Of a stretch of DNA of 64,000 nucleotides, positions 16,712 to 27,516 are shown piece by piece. The notes under the pieces were generated by a model. That model searched no databases and was not told the origin of the DNA. It saw nothing but the letters and a program-made list of their open reading frames with translations. Source of the stretch: Caldilineaceae bacterium (lineage in GTDB: Bacteria > Chloroflexota > Anaerolineae > Caldilineales > Caldilineaceae). The stretch is taken from assembly GCA_020634815.1 (NCBI GenBank), contig JACKBA010000009.1, positions 62,001-126,000 on the forward strand. The letters are read 5' to 3'. A program made the translations under genes and the position numbers. Numbering within the stretch: position 1 is the first letter of the stretch; every line of letters begins with the position of its first letter.

Positions 16712-18610
16712 TCAGTTATCGGCGTTGGATGCCATCACAGTTGCGACAGCCCTCTGGACTCTCTCGGCCCCAAGCGGTTTCAGTAGATAGTCGGAAATAT
16801 CAAATGGTGCGAGTTGGCTGCGAACCTCTTCGGTGACGTAGCCCGACATGATGATAATAGCACCGTCGTAGCCGCGCAGGCGTAACTGTTCGCACAAGGC
16901 GCGTCCCCCCATTTCTGGCATGAGAAGATCGCTCAACACCAGGCTAATCTCCAGGTTGCCCTCCTCAAACACTTCGAGTGCGGCACGGCCATTGGCAACG
17001 GCGTGTACGCGATACCCGCTAATCTCCAATATGTCCGATATAGACAGCCGAACATTTGCGTCGTCTTCCACAACGAGGATTGCCTGCCGGGCGCCCTGCA
17101 TTGATGCCGCAGGTGGTCCCACATCGCTAACTGTCTCCATACGCTCGACGCTCGCCGGCAGTAAAAGCGTAAAGACCGTTCCCATGCCAGGTTGGCTGTC
17201 GACCTCGATTGTGCCTTTGTGCTGCCGGACAATCCCGTATACCTGCGCCAACCCTAGTCCGCTACCGCGCCCTGGAGCCTTTGTCGTAAAGAATGGCTCG
17301 AAAATATGGGGAAGATTTTCCGCGCTGATACCCATACCCGTATCGCACACCCTGATTGCGGTCCACTCGTTCTGATCCGGCTCAGCGTTTTGGAGCGTCA
17401 CATTTCCGGAATATCGCTCCATTTCGATCGTGAATGAGCCCCCATCGGGCATAGCATCGCGCGCATTCAAGGCAAGGTTCATCAGCGCATGCTGAATCTG
17501 CGCGGGATCCCCACGGGTGACAAACTCACCAGGTCGGCAGGAAACGGACACCTGAATGTTCTCAGGGATGAGTCGTGCAAGCATTTGGCGTAGCTCATCA
17601 AGTAGAGGGACCAGGTCAAGAGGCTGCAAATCCACGGTCGCAGAGCGGCTGAACGCCAGAAGCTGCTTAATGAGGCTGGCAGCGCGTTGGCTTTGCTTTT
17701 CGATCATCTCCAGCCGTGCGTGGCTCTTCGGTGCAAGGGCTGGCTCCGTCATACGAATATATTCGGAAAAAACCATGATACCGGAGAGAATGTTGTTGAA
17801 GTCATGAGCAATACCCGCCGCCAATTGTCCGATCGCGGCCAAGCGTTCTTGCAACTGGAGTTGTTGCTGAATGTGCCTCTCTTGCGTGACGTCGCGCAAC
17901 ACCATGAGCCATTCGTTCGATTCGTCAGGTGCAGGTAGCGTCTCCTCCTCGTCTACAAGAGTAGCTATCATTTCGTAGACACGCGGCGGCAACCCTTCGC
18001 CAAGTATTTCTTGCCACACTCCGAGGTCGCTCCCCATTGCACTCTGTACACCAAGCATTGGGTCGACGCGCTCTATCTCTCCTTCGTGTTGGAGATGCCC
18101 TAAGGCAAGCAAGTCGTCGCGCGCACGCTGATTCGCCATCAGGATCCGGTTTGAACCATCAAGCAAAGCCACACCTTCCGGAATAGTGGCAAGCACCCGC
18201 TCCAGCCGGTAAGTCTGCTGCCGCAGTCGCTTTTCGATTTCCTGCCGGTGGAGCGCCATCTCGATAGTACCGTGTAACTCGCGCTCCTCGAAAGGCTTGA
18301 TCAAGAAACCGTATGGTTCGGTCAGCTTGGCACGTTGCAACGTTTCTTCATCGCCATAGGAGGTAAGATAGATTACGGGACAGTCAAAGCGCTCGCGCAG
18401 CAACGCAGCGGTTTCAATCCCATCCATCTCGCCTCGTAGACGAATGTCCATCAGCGCAAGATCAGGCACCGCGTCTTCGGCGGTGCGAATCGCATCCTCC
18501 CCGGAAGATGCAATGCCGACGACCGCATGCCCAAGCTCTTGTAGGCGCGCTTGAATATCCAATGCAACAATGATCTCATCTTCCACGACCAGAATTTGTG
18601 CCGTTGCCAT
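16712..18610 (-). CDS. Hybrid histidine kinase, REC-PAS-HisKA-HATPase-REC
   Basis: The 632-residue soluble protein begins with a receiver domain (ILVVEDEIIVALD, phospho-Asp in LALMDIRLRG near residue 55, IKPF). A PAS-like region follows (ATIPEGVALLDGSNRILMAN). Then comes the kinase core with phospho-acceptor His in AAGIAHDFNNILSG (near residue 270), N-box LALNARDAMPDGG, and G boxes DTGMGI and GRGSGLGLAQVYGIV. The C-terminal receiver has LVLSDLLMPEMGG. It has no membrane segment. It lies 124 nt downstream of the GAF kinase on the same strand and upstream of chvE, which suggests a phosphorelay, possibly sensing sugar or redox state. Confidence 0.93.
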   Translation of the reverse strand: MATAQILVVEDEIIVALDIQARLQELGHAVVGIASSGEDAIRTAEDAVPDLALMDIRLRGEMDGIETAALLRERFDCPVIYLTSYGDEETLQRAKLTEPYGFLIKPFEERELHGTIEMALHRQEIEKRLRQQTYRLERVLATIPEGVALLDGSNRILMANQRARDDLLALGHLQHEGEIERVDPMLGVQSAMGSDLGVWQEILGEGLPPRVYEMIATLVDEEETLPAPDESNEWLMVLRDVTQERHIQQQLQLQERLAAIGQLAAGIAHDFNNILSGIMVFSEYIRMTEPALAPKSHARLEMIEKQSQRAASLIKQLLAFSRSATVDLQPLDLVPLLDELRQMLARLIPENIQVSVSCRPGEFVTRGDPAQIQHALMNLALNARDAMPDGGSFTIEMERYSGNVTLQNAEPDQNEWTAIRVCDTGMGISAENLPHIFEPFFTTKAPGRGSGLGLAQVYGIVRQHKGTIEVDSQPGMGTVFTLLLPASVERMETVSDVGPPAASMQGARQAILVVEDDANVRLSISDILEISGYRVHAVANGRAALEVFEEGNLEISLVLSDLLMPEMGGRALCEQLRLRGYDGAIIIMSGYVTEEVRSQLAPFDISDYLLKPLGAERVQRAVATVMASNADN

Positions 18611-18734
18611 GAGTCGTACTCCCCAGATTTCATGTGTGGCAGATAGGCCACGACAGCAATTAGCGAAATAGCGCGCCGCGATCGGGCATCAACTCCAACT
18701 CAACACAAGCCGCAATGGCGCCACGGCCGATGCG

Positions 18735-21710
18735 TCACGCCCTGGCGGGTTCGCCACCTAGAGTTCCCACAGCCGCCGTGCCGGTTGGTTGCGGAAACTC
18801 GAATTCGACGCAGGTGCCACATTCGCTCGATGCAACGATAGAGGCACCGATTTGGCGGCCCAGAGAATTCACAAGTTGCAGGCCAAGCGATTGTGCGCGC
18901 TCAAAATCAAGCGAGTCGGAAAGACCAACGCCGTCGTCACAGACTTGCAGACGCACATAGTCTTGCTGTGTGCCGGCCAACGTGATCGATATCTGGCCCG
19001 GCCGCCCGCCAGGAAACGCGTGTTTGAACGCGTTGGAAACCAGTTCATTGACGATCAGCCCGCACGGAATCGCCGTCTGAATATCGAGCGAGAGCGCATC
19101 AGCCTGGATACTCACCGTCACGCGGTTGGCCGTTCCCCGGTAAGTCTGCGCAAGCGAATTGACGAGACTGTGCAGGTACTTCCCAAAATCGACCCGACTG
19201 AAGTCTTTCGACTGATAAAGTTTCTCATGGATCAGCGCCATCGTGCGAACGCGGTTCTGACTCTCATGCAGTGCATCGGCAACATGCGGTTCGGCACTCT
19301 GCGTGGCCTGAAGTTGGAGCAGGCTGGAGATCACCTGCAGGTTATTCTTGACACGGTGGTGGACTTCCTTGAGCAACACCTCTTTTTCGCTCAACAGTTC
19401 CATCTTTTCTTGAAGGCGGTCCTGTGTTTGCTGCAACAGACGGGCGTTCTGAATCGAATAGCTTGCCATATCGGCTACCGCTCGCAGGAGCGCGAGCTGC
19501 GCCGGCGTGACTTGCCGGCGACAGTTGAAGTCAAGAAGTTCGATCAACCCAATGTGCTGGTCGGCCTCTCGCAGCGGAAGCACGACGATGGATTCCACCG
19601 GCAACGATTCGAACATGTCCTCACCAAGGAACTCATCGGCGTCATCGTCCGTTCGGGCAAGCGCGTACGAATCGCCATGTTCGAGCACCCACTGCCATGT
19701 TCTGTACTGCTCTGGCGCGTAGGTCGGACCCTGTCCAGGTTGCCACAGAATGTCCGCAGAAACGGCAATGGTTTCAACACAATCGCCGGCACGATCCCAT
19801 TCCGAAATCGAACAGACTTCCGCCCCCGACGCGGCCGTGAGCCGTTCTTCGAGCTGAAACAGGTTGGCGCGCTCGTTGGCCGCCACCGGCAGTACAAACC
19901 AGTCGGACGCTTCAGCGAGGATTGCCCGGCACGCCTCTACGGCATGTTGCGCAAACCGCCAGTTGGTCTTGGTCGATGCCAGTTCGATCAGGGCAACGCT
20001 CTCGCCCGCGATAGCGAGCGGCAGAATCAGCGCGGCGGTTCTGCCCAGGTCTTCCATCCATTCCCTTTCCTCAGCCTCGAACTGACCATCCAACACAAGC
20101 GGCACACCCGTCGACAAGGCCTGTCGGGTGCACGGGAACTTGGCGAGCGGGTACCTGTCGCGCTTGTCTTCGCTCCACAACACCCGCGAATGATCGATGC
20201 GCCCGCTGACAAGGTTCGACTCTTTGTCCCACTCCGTGATGTAGCAGGACTCGAAGTCGCTTAGCGTCAGTAGCTGGGACGCCAGGGCGAGAAGAACATC
20301 GCCCATGTGCGACGCCGAAGCCGTGGCCTGCGAGGCCTCCAACAAGATGGCCAGTTCCTTGCTGCGACGCGCTTCGTTCTCGTAAAGCTGCGTATTGAGG
20401 ATTGCCGTTGCCAGTTGGCTGGCAAAGACGCTTAGCACCGGCATATCGTCGGGCGTAAGACTTGCACCCCACACCGAGAGGACGCCAATCACGTCGTTGT
20501 GCGTAGATAGAGGAAGATAGCATACCGGGTCGTCAGGGCTACTCCCGGCAACGCCCAAGGCTGCGTTGTGGAGGGACTTGGGGACAATGGCGAACATATC
20601 GAGCAAGCCTGTTGTCCCGTTAGGATCCCAGTAGGGAACACCCTCCACGACAACCTGCTCCGTTGGCCAGAGACGGCGAGGGATCGAGTAACTTCCGATT
20701 CGGTTCACCGTCGTTCTCTCGAACCACTCTACTGTCTCCGGTCCCGCTGTGCTGTACCGGGGATGTAACTCTTGTTTATCGTCGCTGAGAATACCGACCA
20801 TGCATCTCAGCCCCAGCTTCTCAAGTTCACTACCGAACGTCGCAACTACTTCCTCAAAAGGTGCGGTGCTGCTTAGCTCTGCTGCAACGGCTGACAGAGC
20901 GAGAATCATTCCGTTGGTCCTGGTCAGTTCATTCGTCCGGCTGATCTCACGCTCCAGGGCCAACGCACCCGTCAGAATCCCGGCGACCTGGCTGGCAAAG
21001 ACGCCAAGAATGGCGCTGTCACCCACCTTCAAATCACGCCCCCAAATCGGCATAGCGCCGATCACTTCATTGTTGACGAGCAGCGGCAGAATACAGATCT
21101 GGCCTTCGGAAAAGATACCGAGTCGGCGAAAGGCAATCTTGCTAACGAAATCGGAGACCTGCGGGAACATCATACGCAGAATCTCGGCCGGGTTGCCATA
21201 CCAAACCGGAGCTTTCTCTCTGAGGATCCTGTCACCGGGCCAGAAGCGTTTCGGTATGACATGACCGATCACGCGAAACCCAGTAATCGTCTCGATTCTC
21301 TGCATGATTCCCGCGTCATATGACACATACAGAATTGTAGCTGTTTCTGCATCAATACCAATCGAGACGACGCCACAGTTTAGCCCATTATCACGAAGTT
21401 CACTGCCCAGCGTCGTCAAAACCTGGTGTGGATCGGGTGAGCTGCCAATGCGCGCGGCAACCGTCGACAACATCGTCACGAGACGATTCATGCGCTCCAT
21501 TTCCTGGAGCCGATCTGCAAGAGTCGCGGTATCGCTGCCGGGTATTAGCGCCTCCGTGTCGCCGATGGTGGTGGGAAGATCGGTGGCGTTCTGGTTGTGC
21601 CGGGTTTCCTTGGCAGCTCGGGCGCGCATAGCAAAAACAATCAGTGCACCCGCAAGTATGCCTGCGGCACATCCGAATAACATGTATACTACGGCCAACG
21701 ACAGGCTCAC
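18735..21710 (-). CDS. Multi-GAF sensor histidine kinase (HisKA_2 family)
   Basis: The 991-residue protein starts at a GTG and has one N-terminal membrane segment (LAVVYMLFGCAAGILAGALIV). About 700 residues of repeated GAF-type blocks follow. Two of these contain near-identical patterns ending 'YLPLSTHNDVIGVLSVWGASL' or 'ILPLLVNNEVIGAMPIWGRDL'. The kinase part is HisKA_2: KEVHHRVKNNLQVISSLLQL with the acceptor His near residue 785, then NELVSNAFKHAFPGG and DDGVGL in the ATPase domain. It has no receiver domain, so the downstream hybrid kinase is its natural partner. The ligand is unknown. Confidence 0.92.
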   Translation of the reverse strand: MSLSLAVVYMLFGCAAGILAGALIVFAMRARAAKETRHNQNATDLPTTIGDTEALIPGSDTATLADRLQEMERMNRLVTMLSTVAARIGSSPDPHQVLTTLGSELRDNGLNCGVVSIGIDAETATILYVSYDAGIMQRIETITGFRVIGHVIPKRFWPGDRILREKAPVWYGNPAEILRMMFPQVSDFVSKIAFRRLGIFSEGQICILPLLVNNEVIGAMPIWGRDLKVGDSAILGVFASQVAGILTGALALEREISRTNELTRTNGMILALSAVAAELSSTAPFEEVVATFGSELEKLGLRCMVGILSDDKQELHPRYSTAGPETVEWFERTTVNRIGSYSIPRRLWPTEQVVVEGVPYWDPNGTTGLLDMFAIVPKSLHNAALGVAGSSPDDPVCYLPLSTHNDVIGVLSVWGASLTPDDMPVLSVFASQLATAILNTQLYENEARRSKELAILLEASQATASASHMGDVLLALASQLLTLSDFESCYITEWDKESNLVSGRIDHSRVLWSEDKRDRYPLAKFPCTRQALSTGVPLVLDGQFEAEEREWMEDLGRTAALILPLAIAGESVALIELASTKTNWRFAQHAVEACRAILAEASDWFVLPVAANERANLFQLEERLTAASGAEVCSISEWDRAGDCVETIAVSADILWQPGQGPTYAPEQYRTWQWVLEHGDSYALARTDDDADEFLGEDMFESLPVESIVVLPLREADQHIGLIELLDFNCRRQVTPAQLALLRAVADMASYSIQNARLLQQTQDRLQEKMELLSEKEVLLKEVHHRVKNNLQVISSLLQLQATQSAEPHVADALHESQNRVRTMALIHEKLYQSKDFSRVDFGKYLHSLVNSLAQTYRGTANRVTVSIQADALSLDIQTAIPCGLIVNELVSNAFKHAFPGGRPGQISITLAGTQQDYVRLQVCDDGVGLSDSLDFERAQSLGLQLVNSLGRQIGASIVASSECGTCVEFEFPQPTGTAAVGTLGGEPARA

Positions 21711-22023
21711 GATATTACCCTGGTTGCCATGATTGAGTGTTGGTATGCCGGACCTGGGGGATACGGGCCAGATGCCCGGCTACATGTGCGGTGGAGCTAC
21801 CAAAAGACCGAAGCATTGTATTCAGCGTACACCAGAAGAATTGGACTTTCAAGGGGCAAACCACATAGCGCCTATCCGCCAACTGGACAGGGAGTATTGC
21901 GCCGTGCGACCTTGGGGAGATATGTCCTCGGCCGCGGGAGACGGCCGGAGACGGTTAATTCACAACAACTGAGAGCAACTTGGCGACAGCGAGCATGGCG
22001 AAATTCTGCCGGCCGTACGGGAC
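21711..22023. other. Gene-free gap upstream of the GAF kinase
   Basis: This 313-nt stretch lies between the GAF kinase start and the end of the dehydrogenase gene, both on the minus strand. I see no coding sequence with a plausible ribosome site, no terminator with a T-run and no clear promoter. Only a 5-bp hairpin (CGGGC/GCCCG near 21768-21782) is evident. Confidence 0.35.
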
Positions 22024-23014
<991 letters not shown>

Positions 23015-23028
<14 letters not shown>

Positions 23029-24097
23029 GCGCGACCTCCTCGGTAAGCTGAATCTCGCGACCTTCGACCTGGCTGCGGTAGATCCCATCCAGGATCGTCA
23101 TCACCTGCAGCGACTGCTCCGGCGGCACGGGCGACGGCAGACCTTCGTAGACGGCCTTGGCAAAGGCCACACACTCTGCGGCGTGCGGTTCCATGCCATC
23201 CTTGGTCAGACGCAGCGAACGATTGTACAGTTGGCGGGTCGTGTAGTTGGTGTGGTAGATCTCGCACTTGGGCCAGTGGCTGCCCCCTTCCGTGCCATAG
23301 AGCCACATCTGCATATCCTCGCCCTCCGTGTCGTGGTGGAGCAGCCAGCTAACTTCCAACATGAGCGTGGCGCCATTCTCAAAGCGCACAAACGCGGCGG
23401 CGAAATCCTCCACGTCGAAGTCCTTGGGGATGGGTGCGTCGCGCCAGACCGCCCACGCCCCGTCACGCAGCGCCAGCGCCGTGCGCGAGACACCTGTGAC
23501 GGCAATGGGCTGCGGATTTCCCATGAGCCACAGGGTGAGGTCAAGAATATGCACGCCGATATCGATGCCGGGACCGCCACCGCTCAGTTCGCGACGGATA
23601 AAGGTTGGCGTCGGGATCAGGCCGTTGCGGCGCAGCATCCAGGCGCGGGCATGATAGATATCGCCCAGGGCGCCCGCCTCAATCTCGCGCTTCATGCCCT
23701 GCGAACCGGTTCGGAAGCGAAAGTGTTGGGCCGTCATCAACAACTTGCCGGCGCGGTCGCGCGCGTCGATCATCAGGCGAATCTCGTCCGGTGTCGGCGC
23801 CAGCGGCTTCTCGCAGATGACGTGTTTGCCCGCCGCCAGTGCAGAGAGCACCAGCGGCGTGTGCAGCCGGTTGGGCGTGCAGATGTCGACGATGTCGATA
23901 GTGGGATCGCCGAAAATATCGTTGGTGTCGGTATACAACTTCTCGACGCCAAACTTGCTGCCGAAATCCTCCAGCGCGGCCGCGTTGACATCGGCCGCGG
24001 CAACGACTTCCGTGTAGGGCGAGGCCTCCCAGCCCGGCATGTGTGTGCGCGAAATGCCGCCAGTGCCAATGACGGCAACCTTCAGTGGCTTGCTCAT
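23015..24097 (-). CDS. Gfo/Idh/MocA family oxidoreductase, second copy
   Basis: The 360-residue protein begins MSKPLKVAVIGTGGISRTHM with a canonical GxGxxx dinucleotide-binding loop. The signature ICEKPLAPTPDEIRLM is near residues 95-110. SGGGPGIDIGVHILDLTLWLMG near residues 175-195 carries the usual Asp and His active-site residues. It is only distantly like its downstream partner, so the pair probably act on successive or related sugar intermediates. A weak -10-like CATACT precedes it. It diverges from the MazG-like gene. Confidence 0.92.
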
Positions 24098-24272
24098 GTG
24101 CTCTCCAGTTTGAATGAAATCGCAGGCAAGGGGATAACATGGTGAAGTATGCAACAGGTTGCCACGCGACGCCAAGTTGGTCCATCGACATGGAAAACGG
24201 TTTGGTAAGCGCATGAGGCATTCAAAACAACCGCCGGCAAAGTACACCGGCGCCAAGCGAAGGAGCCGAGTA

Positions 24273-24638
24273 ATGGATAGCGAAACGACCGTCGGTAGCG
24301 TGCGCCGTGCCGTGCATGACTTTGTCGATGCGCGCGACTGGTACCGCTTTCACACCCCGAAGAATCTGGCCATGAGCATTGCCATCGAGACGGCCGAACT
24401 CATGGAGCACTTTCAATGGCTCACCACCGAGGAAAGCAAGGCCATTGTCGAGAACGACGTCGCACGCGCCGAAATCGCCGACGAACTGGCTGATCTGCTA
24501 ATCTATGCCTTCAGTTTTGCCAACAGTACGGGGATCGATATCAGCGAAGCGATCTTTCGCAAGCTAGATCGTAATCAAACCCGCTTCCCGATCGACGCCG
24601 TCCGCGGTAGGCTAGGCAGCGGCGACCCAAACCAATAA
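24273..24638 (+). CDS. MazG-like nucleotide pyrophosphohydrolase
   Basis: The 121-residue protein starts MDSETTVGSVRRAVHDF. The start is set by AAGGAG at 24260-24265, 8 nt upstream. It has the all-alpha MazG metal motif: IETAELMEHFQW (residues about 38-49, the E-x-x-E element) and IADELADLLIYAFSFAN (residues about 72-88, the E-x-x-D element). It resembles the dCTPase/XTP3TPA subgroup that removes pyrophosphate from unwanted nucleotides. It lies upstream of the GTP cyclohydrolase gene on the same strand; whether it is part of that pathway is unclear. Confidence 0.9.
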   Translation: MDSETTVGSVRRAVHDFVDARDWYRFHTPKNLAMSIAIETAELMEHFQWLTTEESKAIVENDVARAEIADELADLLIYAFSFANSTGIDISEAIFRKLDRNQTRFPIDAVRGRLGSGDPNQ

Positions 24639-24753
24639 CAGTGCGCCAACCGTTCTATGTAGATAAGGACAGTTCCCGGCTCCGCTGATGCCGGACGCCT
24701 GATGACGCGGCATTGATCGTCCAAGCCGTTCAACTCGCAAAGAGGAGTAGCGT

Positions 24754-26118
24754 GTGATTCACCCGGAGAGCGCAACCAACTACTTGCAGCGCAGCACGAG
24801 CGCCCGCATTCCCACCCCGTACGGCAGCTACCAACTCTTTCATTATGTCGATGGCCGCGACGGCAAGGAGCATCTCGCCCTCGTCATGGGCGATGTGAGC
24901 GACGGCGAGGAGGTCCTGGTGCGCGTTCACTCGGAATGCATGACGGGCGACACCTTCGGCTCGCTGCGTTGTGACTGTGGCGAGCAACTGCACATGGCCA
25001 TGCAGCGCATCGCCGAAACCGGCCGGGGCATCGTGATCTATCTGCGCCAGGAAGGCCGCGGCATTGGTCTTGCCGAAAAGTTGCGCGCCTACAATCTCCA
25101 GGACGAAGGCTACGACACGGTGGACGCCAACCTCATGCTGGGCCACCAGGCCGACGAACGCGAATACTGGGCAGCGGTCGAAATCCTGGCCGACCTCGCC
25201 GTGCGCAGCGTACGCCTGCTCACCAACAACCCGGCCAAAATCGAGGACCTGCGCGGCTACGGCATCGCCATCACCGAGCGCGTCCCCATGCAGCCCAGTA
25301 TCCATGTCGACAACGCCGCCTACTTGCAGACCAAGGTCGCACGCATGCGCCACCTGCTGAACCTGCCGCCGGCCCCGCCCACGCTGGCCGGCAGCAGCCT
25401 GCCCGCCGATCTCACGGCGCGCGTCAGCCTCTTGCAGGAACGCATCGCACAACACCGGGCGCAGCGCGGCACGCCCTACTTCACGCTGGCCTATGCCCAA
25501 AGCCTGGACGGCAGCATTGCAGCCCAGCGCGGACAGCCGCTTGCGCTCAGCGGCAACGTCTCCATGACGCTCACACACGCCCTGCGCGCCGCACATGACG
25601 CCATCCTCGTCGGCGTGGGCACGCTGCTGGCCGACGACCCGCGCCTGACCGTCCGGCGCGTGGCAGGCAGCGACCCGCGACCCGTCGTGCTGGACAGCAC
25701 GCTGCGCACGCCGCCCACTGCGCGCATCTTCGAGCACCCGTGCGCCCCGCTGATCCTGACGACTGCACGCGCCGACGCCGCCACCCGCACAGCGCTCACC
25801 GCGCGCGGCGCCGAGATCGTCGTGCTGCCGGCCGACGTGCGCGGGCAGGTGGACCTGGCCGCCGCAAACGCAGCGTTGGCGGATCACGACCTGCACAGCG
25901 TCATGGTGGAAGGCGGCGCCACGGTGCTGGCTCGCTTCGTGGTGGCGCGCAGCGTCAACTACGCGGTCGTCACCGTGGCGCCGCGCCTGGTGGGCGGCCT
26001 GCCTGCACTCCAGTCCGAGGAGACAGCCCGCACCGGCGTGGCGCGTTTGTTGGATGTCTCCTATACGCCGGCGGGCGACGATCTCATCATCTGGGGTGAG
26101 CCGGCATGGACCGCGTAA
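24754..26118 (+). CDS. Fused GTP cyclohydrolase II and RibD-type reductase
   Basis: The 454-residue protein starts at a GTG behind AGAGGAG (24741-24747). Residues 1-205 are a GTP cyclohydrolase II: zinc Cys62, Cys73 and Cys75 in HSECMTGD and LRCDCGEQ, then YLRQEGRGIGL and GYDTVDANLMLG. Residues about 240-450 match the RibD C-terminal reductase: TLAYAQSLDGSIAA, ILVGVGTLLADDPRLTVR and VMVEGGATVLARF. The RibD deaminase domain and the RibB domain usually fused to cyclohydrolase II are both absent. With the PTPS, glycosyltransferase and methyltransferase genes downstream, I infer a dedicated pterin or pyrimidine pathway rather than ordinary riboflavin synthesis. Confidence 0.92.
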   Translation: MIHPESATNYLQRSTSARIPTPYGSYQLFHYVDGRDGKEHLALVMGDVSDGEEVLVRVHSECMTGDTFGSLRCDCGEQLHMAMQRIAETGRGIVIYLRQEGRGIGLAEKLRAYNLQDEGYDTVDANLMLGHQADEREYWAAVEILADLAVRSVRLLTNNPAKIEDLRGYGIAITERVPMQPSIHVDNAAYLQTKVARMRHLLNLPPAPPTLAGSSLPADLTARVSLLQERIAQHRAQRGTPYFTLAYAQSLDGSIAAQRGQPLALSGNVSMTLTHALRAAHDAILVGVGTLLADDPRLTVRRVAGSDPRPVVLDSTLRTPPTARIFEHPCAPLILTTARADAATRTALTARGAEIVVLPADVRGQVDLAAANAALADHDLHSVMVEGGATVLARFVVARSVNYAVVTVAPRLVGGLPALQSEETARTGVARLLDVSYTPAGDDLIIWGEPAWTA

Positions 26119-27104
26119 GCGTGCTCTTTGCCGCTCCCGGCGAAGTTACCGTCGTGCGCGAGACGATCCCCGATCCCGAGCCGGGCGAGGTGTTGGTCCA
26201 AACCGTAACGTCGGCGATCAGCGCCGGCACCGAACTGCTCTTTCTACGCGGCCAGGTGCCGCCGGGCACGGCCGTGGACCGCACGATCCAGGCGCTGGAC
26301 GGCTCGGTCGCCTTCCCGCTTCGCTACGGCTACGCCTGTGTGGGGCGCGTCACGGCCGCCGGCGCGCCGGCCGACGCGGGCTGGATCGGCCGGAACGTCT
26401 TTGCCTTCCACCCCCACACGAGTCACTTTACCGCACCCGTGAGCCAATTGGTCCCCGTCCCGGACGGCCTCGACCTGCGTCGCGCGGCGCTGCTGCCTAA
26501 CATGGAAACGGCGGTCAATTTCGTCATGGACGGCCGGCCGGTCATCGGCGAACGCGTGGCGGTGGTCGGGCTGGGCGTAGTTGGATTGTTGACCACCGCG
26601 CTGCTGGCGCGCTTCCCGCTGGCAGAGCTGGTGGCCGTGGATCCGCTTCCACAGCGACGCGCGCTGGCGCTCGATCTCGGCGCGCACCGGGCGCTTGCCC
26701 CGGACGATCTCGACGACCCCGCTTCGTACGACCTCGTCTACGAGGTGAGTGGCGCGCCGGCCGCGCTCAACACGGCGCTGGCGCTGGCCGGCTACGCCGG
26801 GCGCGTCGTCATCGGCTCATGGTACGGCGCCAAGCAGGCGCCCATCGACCTGGGCGGTGCGTTCCACCGCAGCCGCATCCGCCTGCTGAGCAGCCAGGTC
26901 AGCACGCTCGACCCGCGCTGGCTGGGCCGCTGGGACAAGGCGCGCCGCCTCGACGTGGCCTGGGCCATGTTGCGCGACCTGCGCGCCGAGCGCGTGATCA
27001 CTCACACGCTGCCCGTCAGCGACGCACCCGCCGCCTATCGCCTCCTGAGCGAGCATCCCGAGCAGGCGGTTCAGGTGCTCTTCGACTATACTGACGTGCA
27101 CTGA
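26106..27104 (+). CDS. MDR-family dehydrogenase lacking zinc ligands
   Basis: The 332-residue medium-chain dehydrogenase overlaps the previous gene by 13 nt. The GroES-like N-terminal domain has SAISAGTELLF where zinc enzymes have a Cys-Gly-Thr/Asp motif, and RYGYACVGRV where they have Gly-His-Glu. The catalytic zinc is therefore probably lost, and the four-Cys structural zinc loop is also missing. The Rossmann motif VVGLGVVGLLTT is intact (near residues 155-166). The pattern resembles the BchC-like branch. In this operon it probably oxidises or reduces a side chain of the pterin or sugar product. Confidence 0.88.
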   Translation: MDRVSVLFAAPGEVTVVRETIPDPEPGEVLVQTVTSAISAGTELLFLRGQVPPGTAVDRTIQALDGSVAFPLRYGYACVGRVTAAGAPADAGWIGRNVFAFHPHTSHFTAPVSQLVPVPDGLDLRRAALLPNMETAVNFVMDGRPVIGERVAVVGLGVVGLLTTALLARFPLAELVAVDPLPQRRALALDLGAHRALAPDDLDDPASYDLVYEVSGAPAALNTALALAGYAGRVVIGSWYGAKQAPIDLGGAFHRSRIRLLSSQVSTLDPRWLGRWDKARRLDVAWAMLRDLRAERVITHTLPVSDAPAAYRLLSEHPEQAVQVLFDYTDVH

Positions 27105-27135
27105 TCAACCCTTCACATCTTGAGGAGCAGCACCC

Positions 27136-27516
27136 ATGTACACTCTAGCCGTACAGCGCGACTTCGTGGCGCAGCACTACCTGGTCGGCGGCGACTGGGG
27201 CGCCGAGAATCTGTGGCACTCGCACCACTACCGGCTCGAACTGACGCTGGAGGGCGCCACCCTGGACAAGCACGGCTATCTGGTCGACATCGTCGACGTG
27301 GAGGCAAACCTGGAGGCCATCGTCGCCCACTACAAGGACAAGACGCTCAACGATCTGCCCGAATTCGCCGAACTCAACCCCAGCATCGAGCATTTCACAC
27401 GTATCGTCTGCCTGACGCTGGCCGATCGCATCGCCGCGCCCAACATTCACGCCTTCACCGTGCGCATCTGGGAGAACCAGATCGCCTGGGCGGCCTACCG
27501 CCATCAACGCCGGTGA
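27136..27516 (+). CDS. 6-pyruvoyl/6-carboxytetrahydropterin synthase-like protein
   Basis: The 126-residue protein is a PTPS/QueD homologue with a GAGGAG ribosome site at 27122-27127. The zinc histidines are conserved: His14 in FVAQHYL, and His28 and His30 in LWHSHHYRLEL. LNDLP and the ENPTSE-like ELNPSIEHF also align. The catalytic residues differ. The Cys four positions before the H-x-H pair is Glu24, and the Asp-His dyad is Asp68-Lys69. Glu in place of Cys recalls PTPS-III enzymes. It is therefore unlikely to be a standard QueD. It is coupled by GTGA to the glycosyltransferase. Confidence 0.9.
   Translation: MYTLAVQRDFVAQHYLVGGDWGAENLWHSHHYRLELTLEGATLDKHGYLVDIVDVEANLEAIVAHYKDKTLNDLPEFAELNPSIEHFTRIVCLTLADRIAAPNIHAFTVRIWENQIAWAAYRHQRR

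Noticed and set aside
24639..24753. An FMN riboswitch upstream of the GTP cyclohydrolase fusion
   Set aside because: The 115-nt gap lacks the conserved FMN aptamer segments that I can recognise. Absence is itself weak evidence that this is not the housekeeping riboflavin gene.
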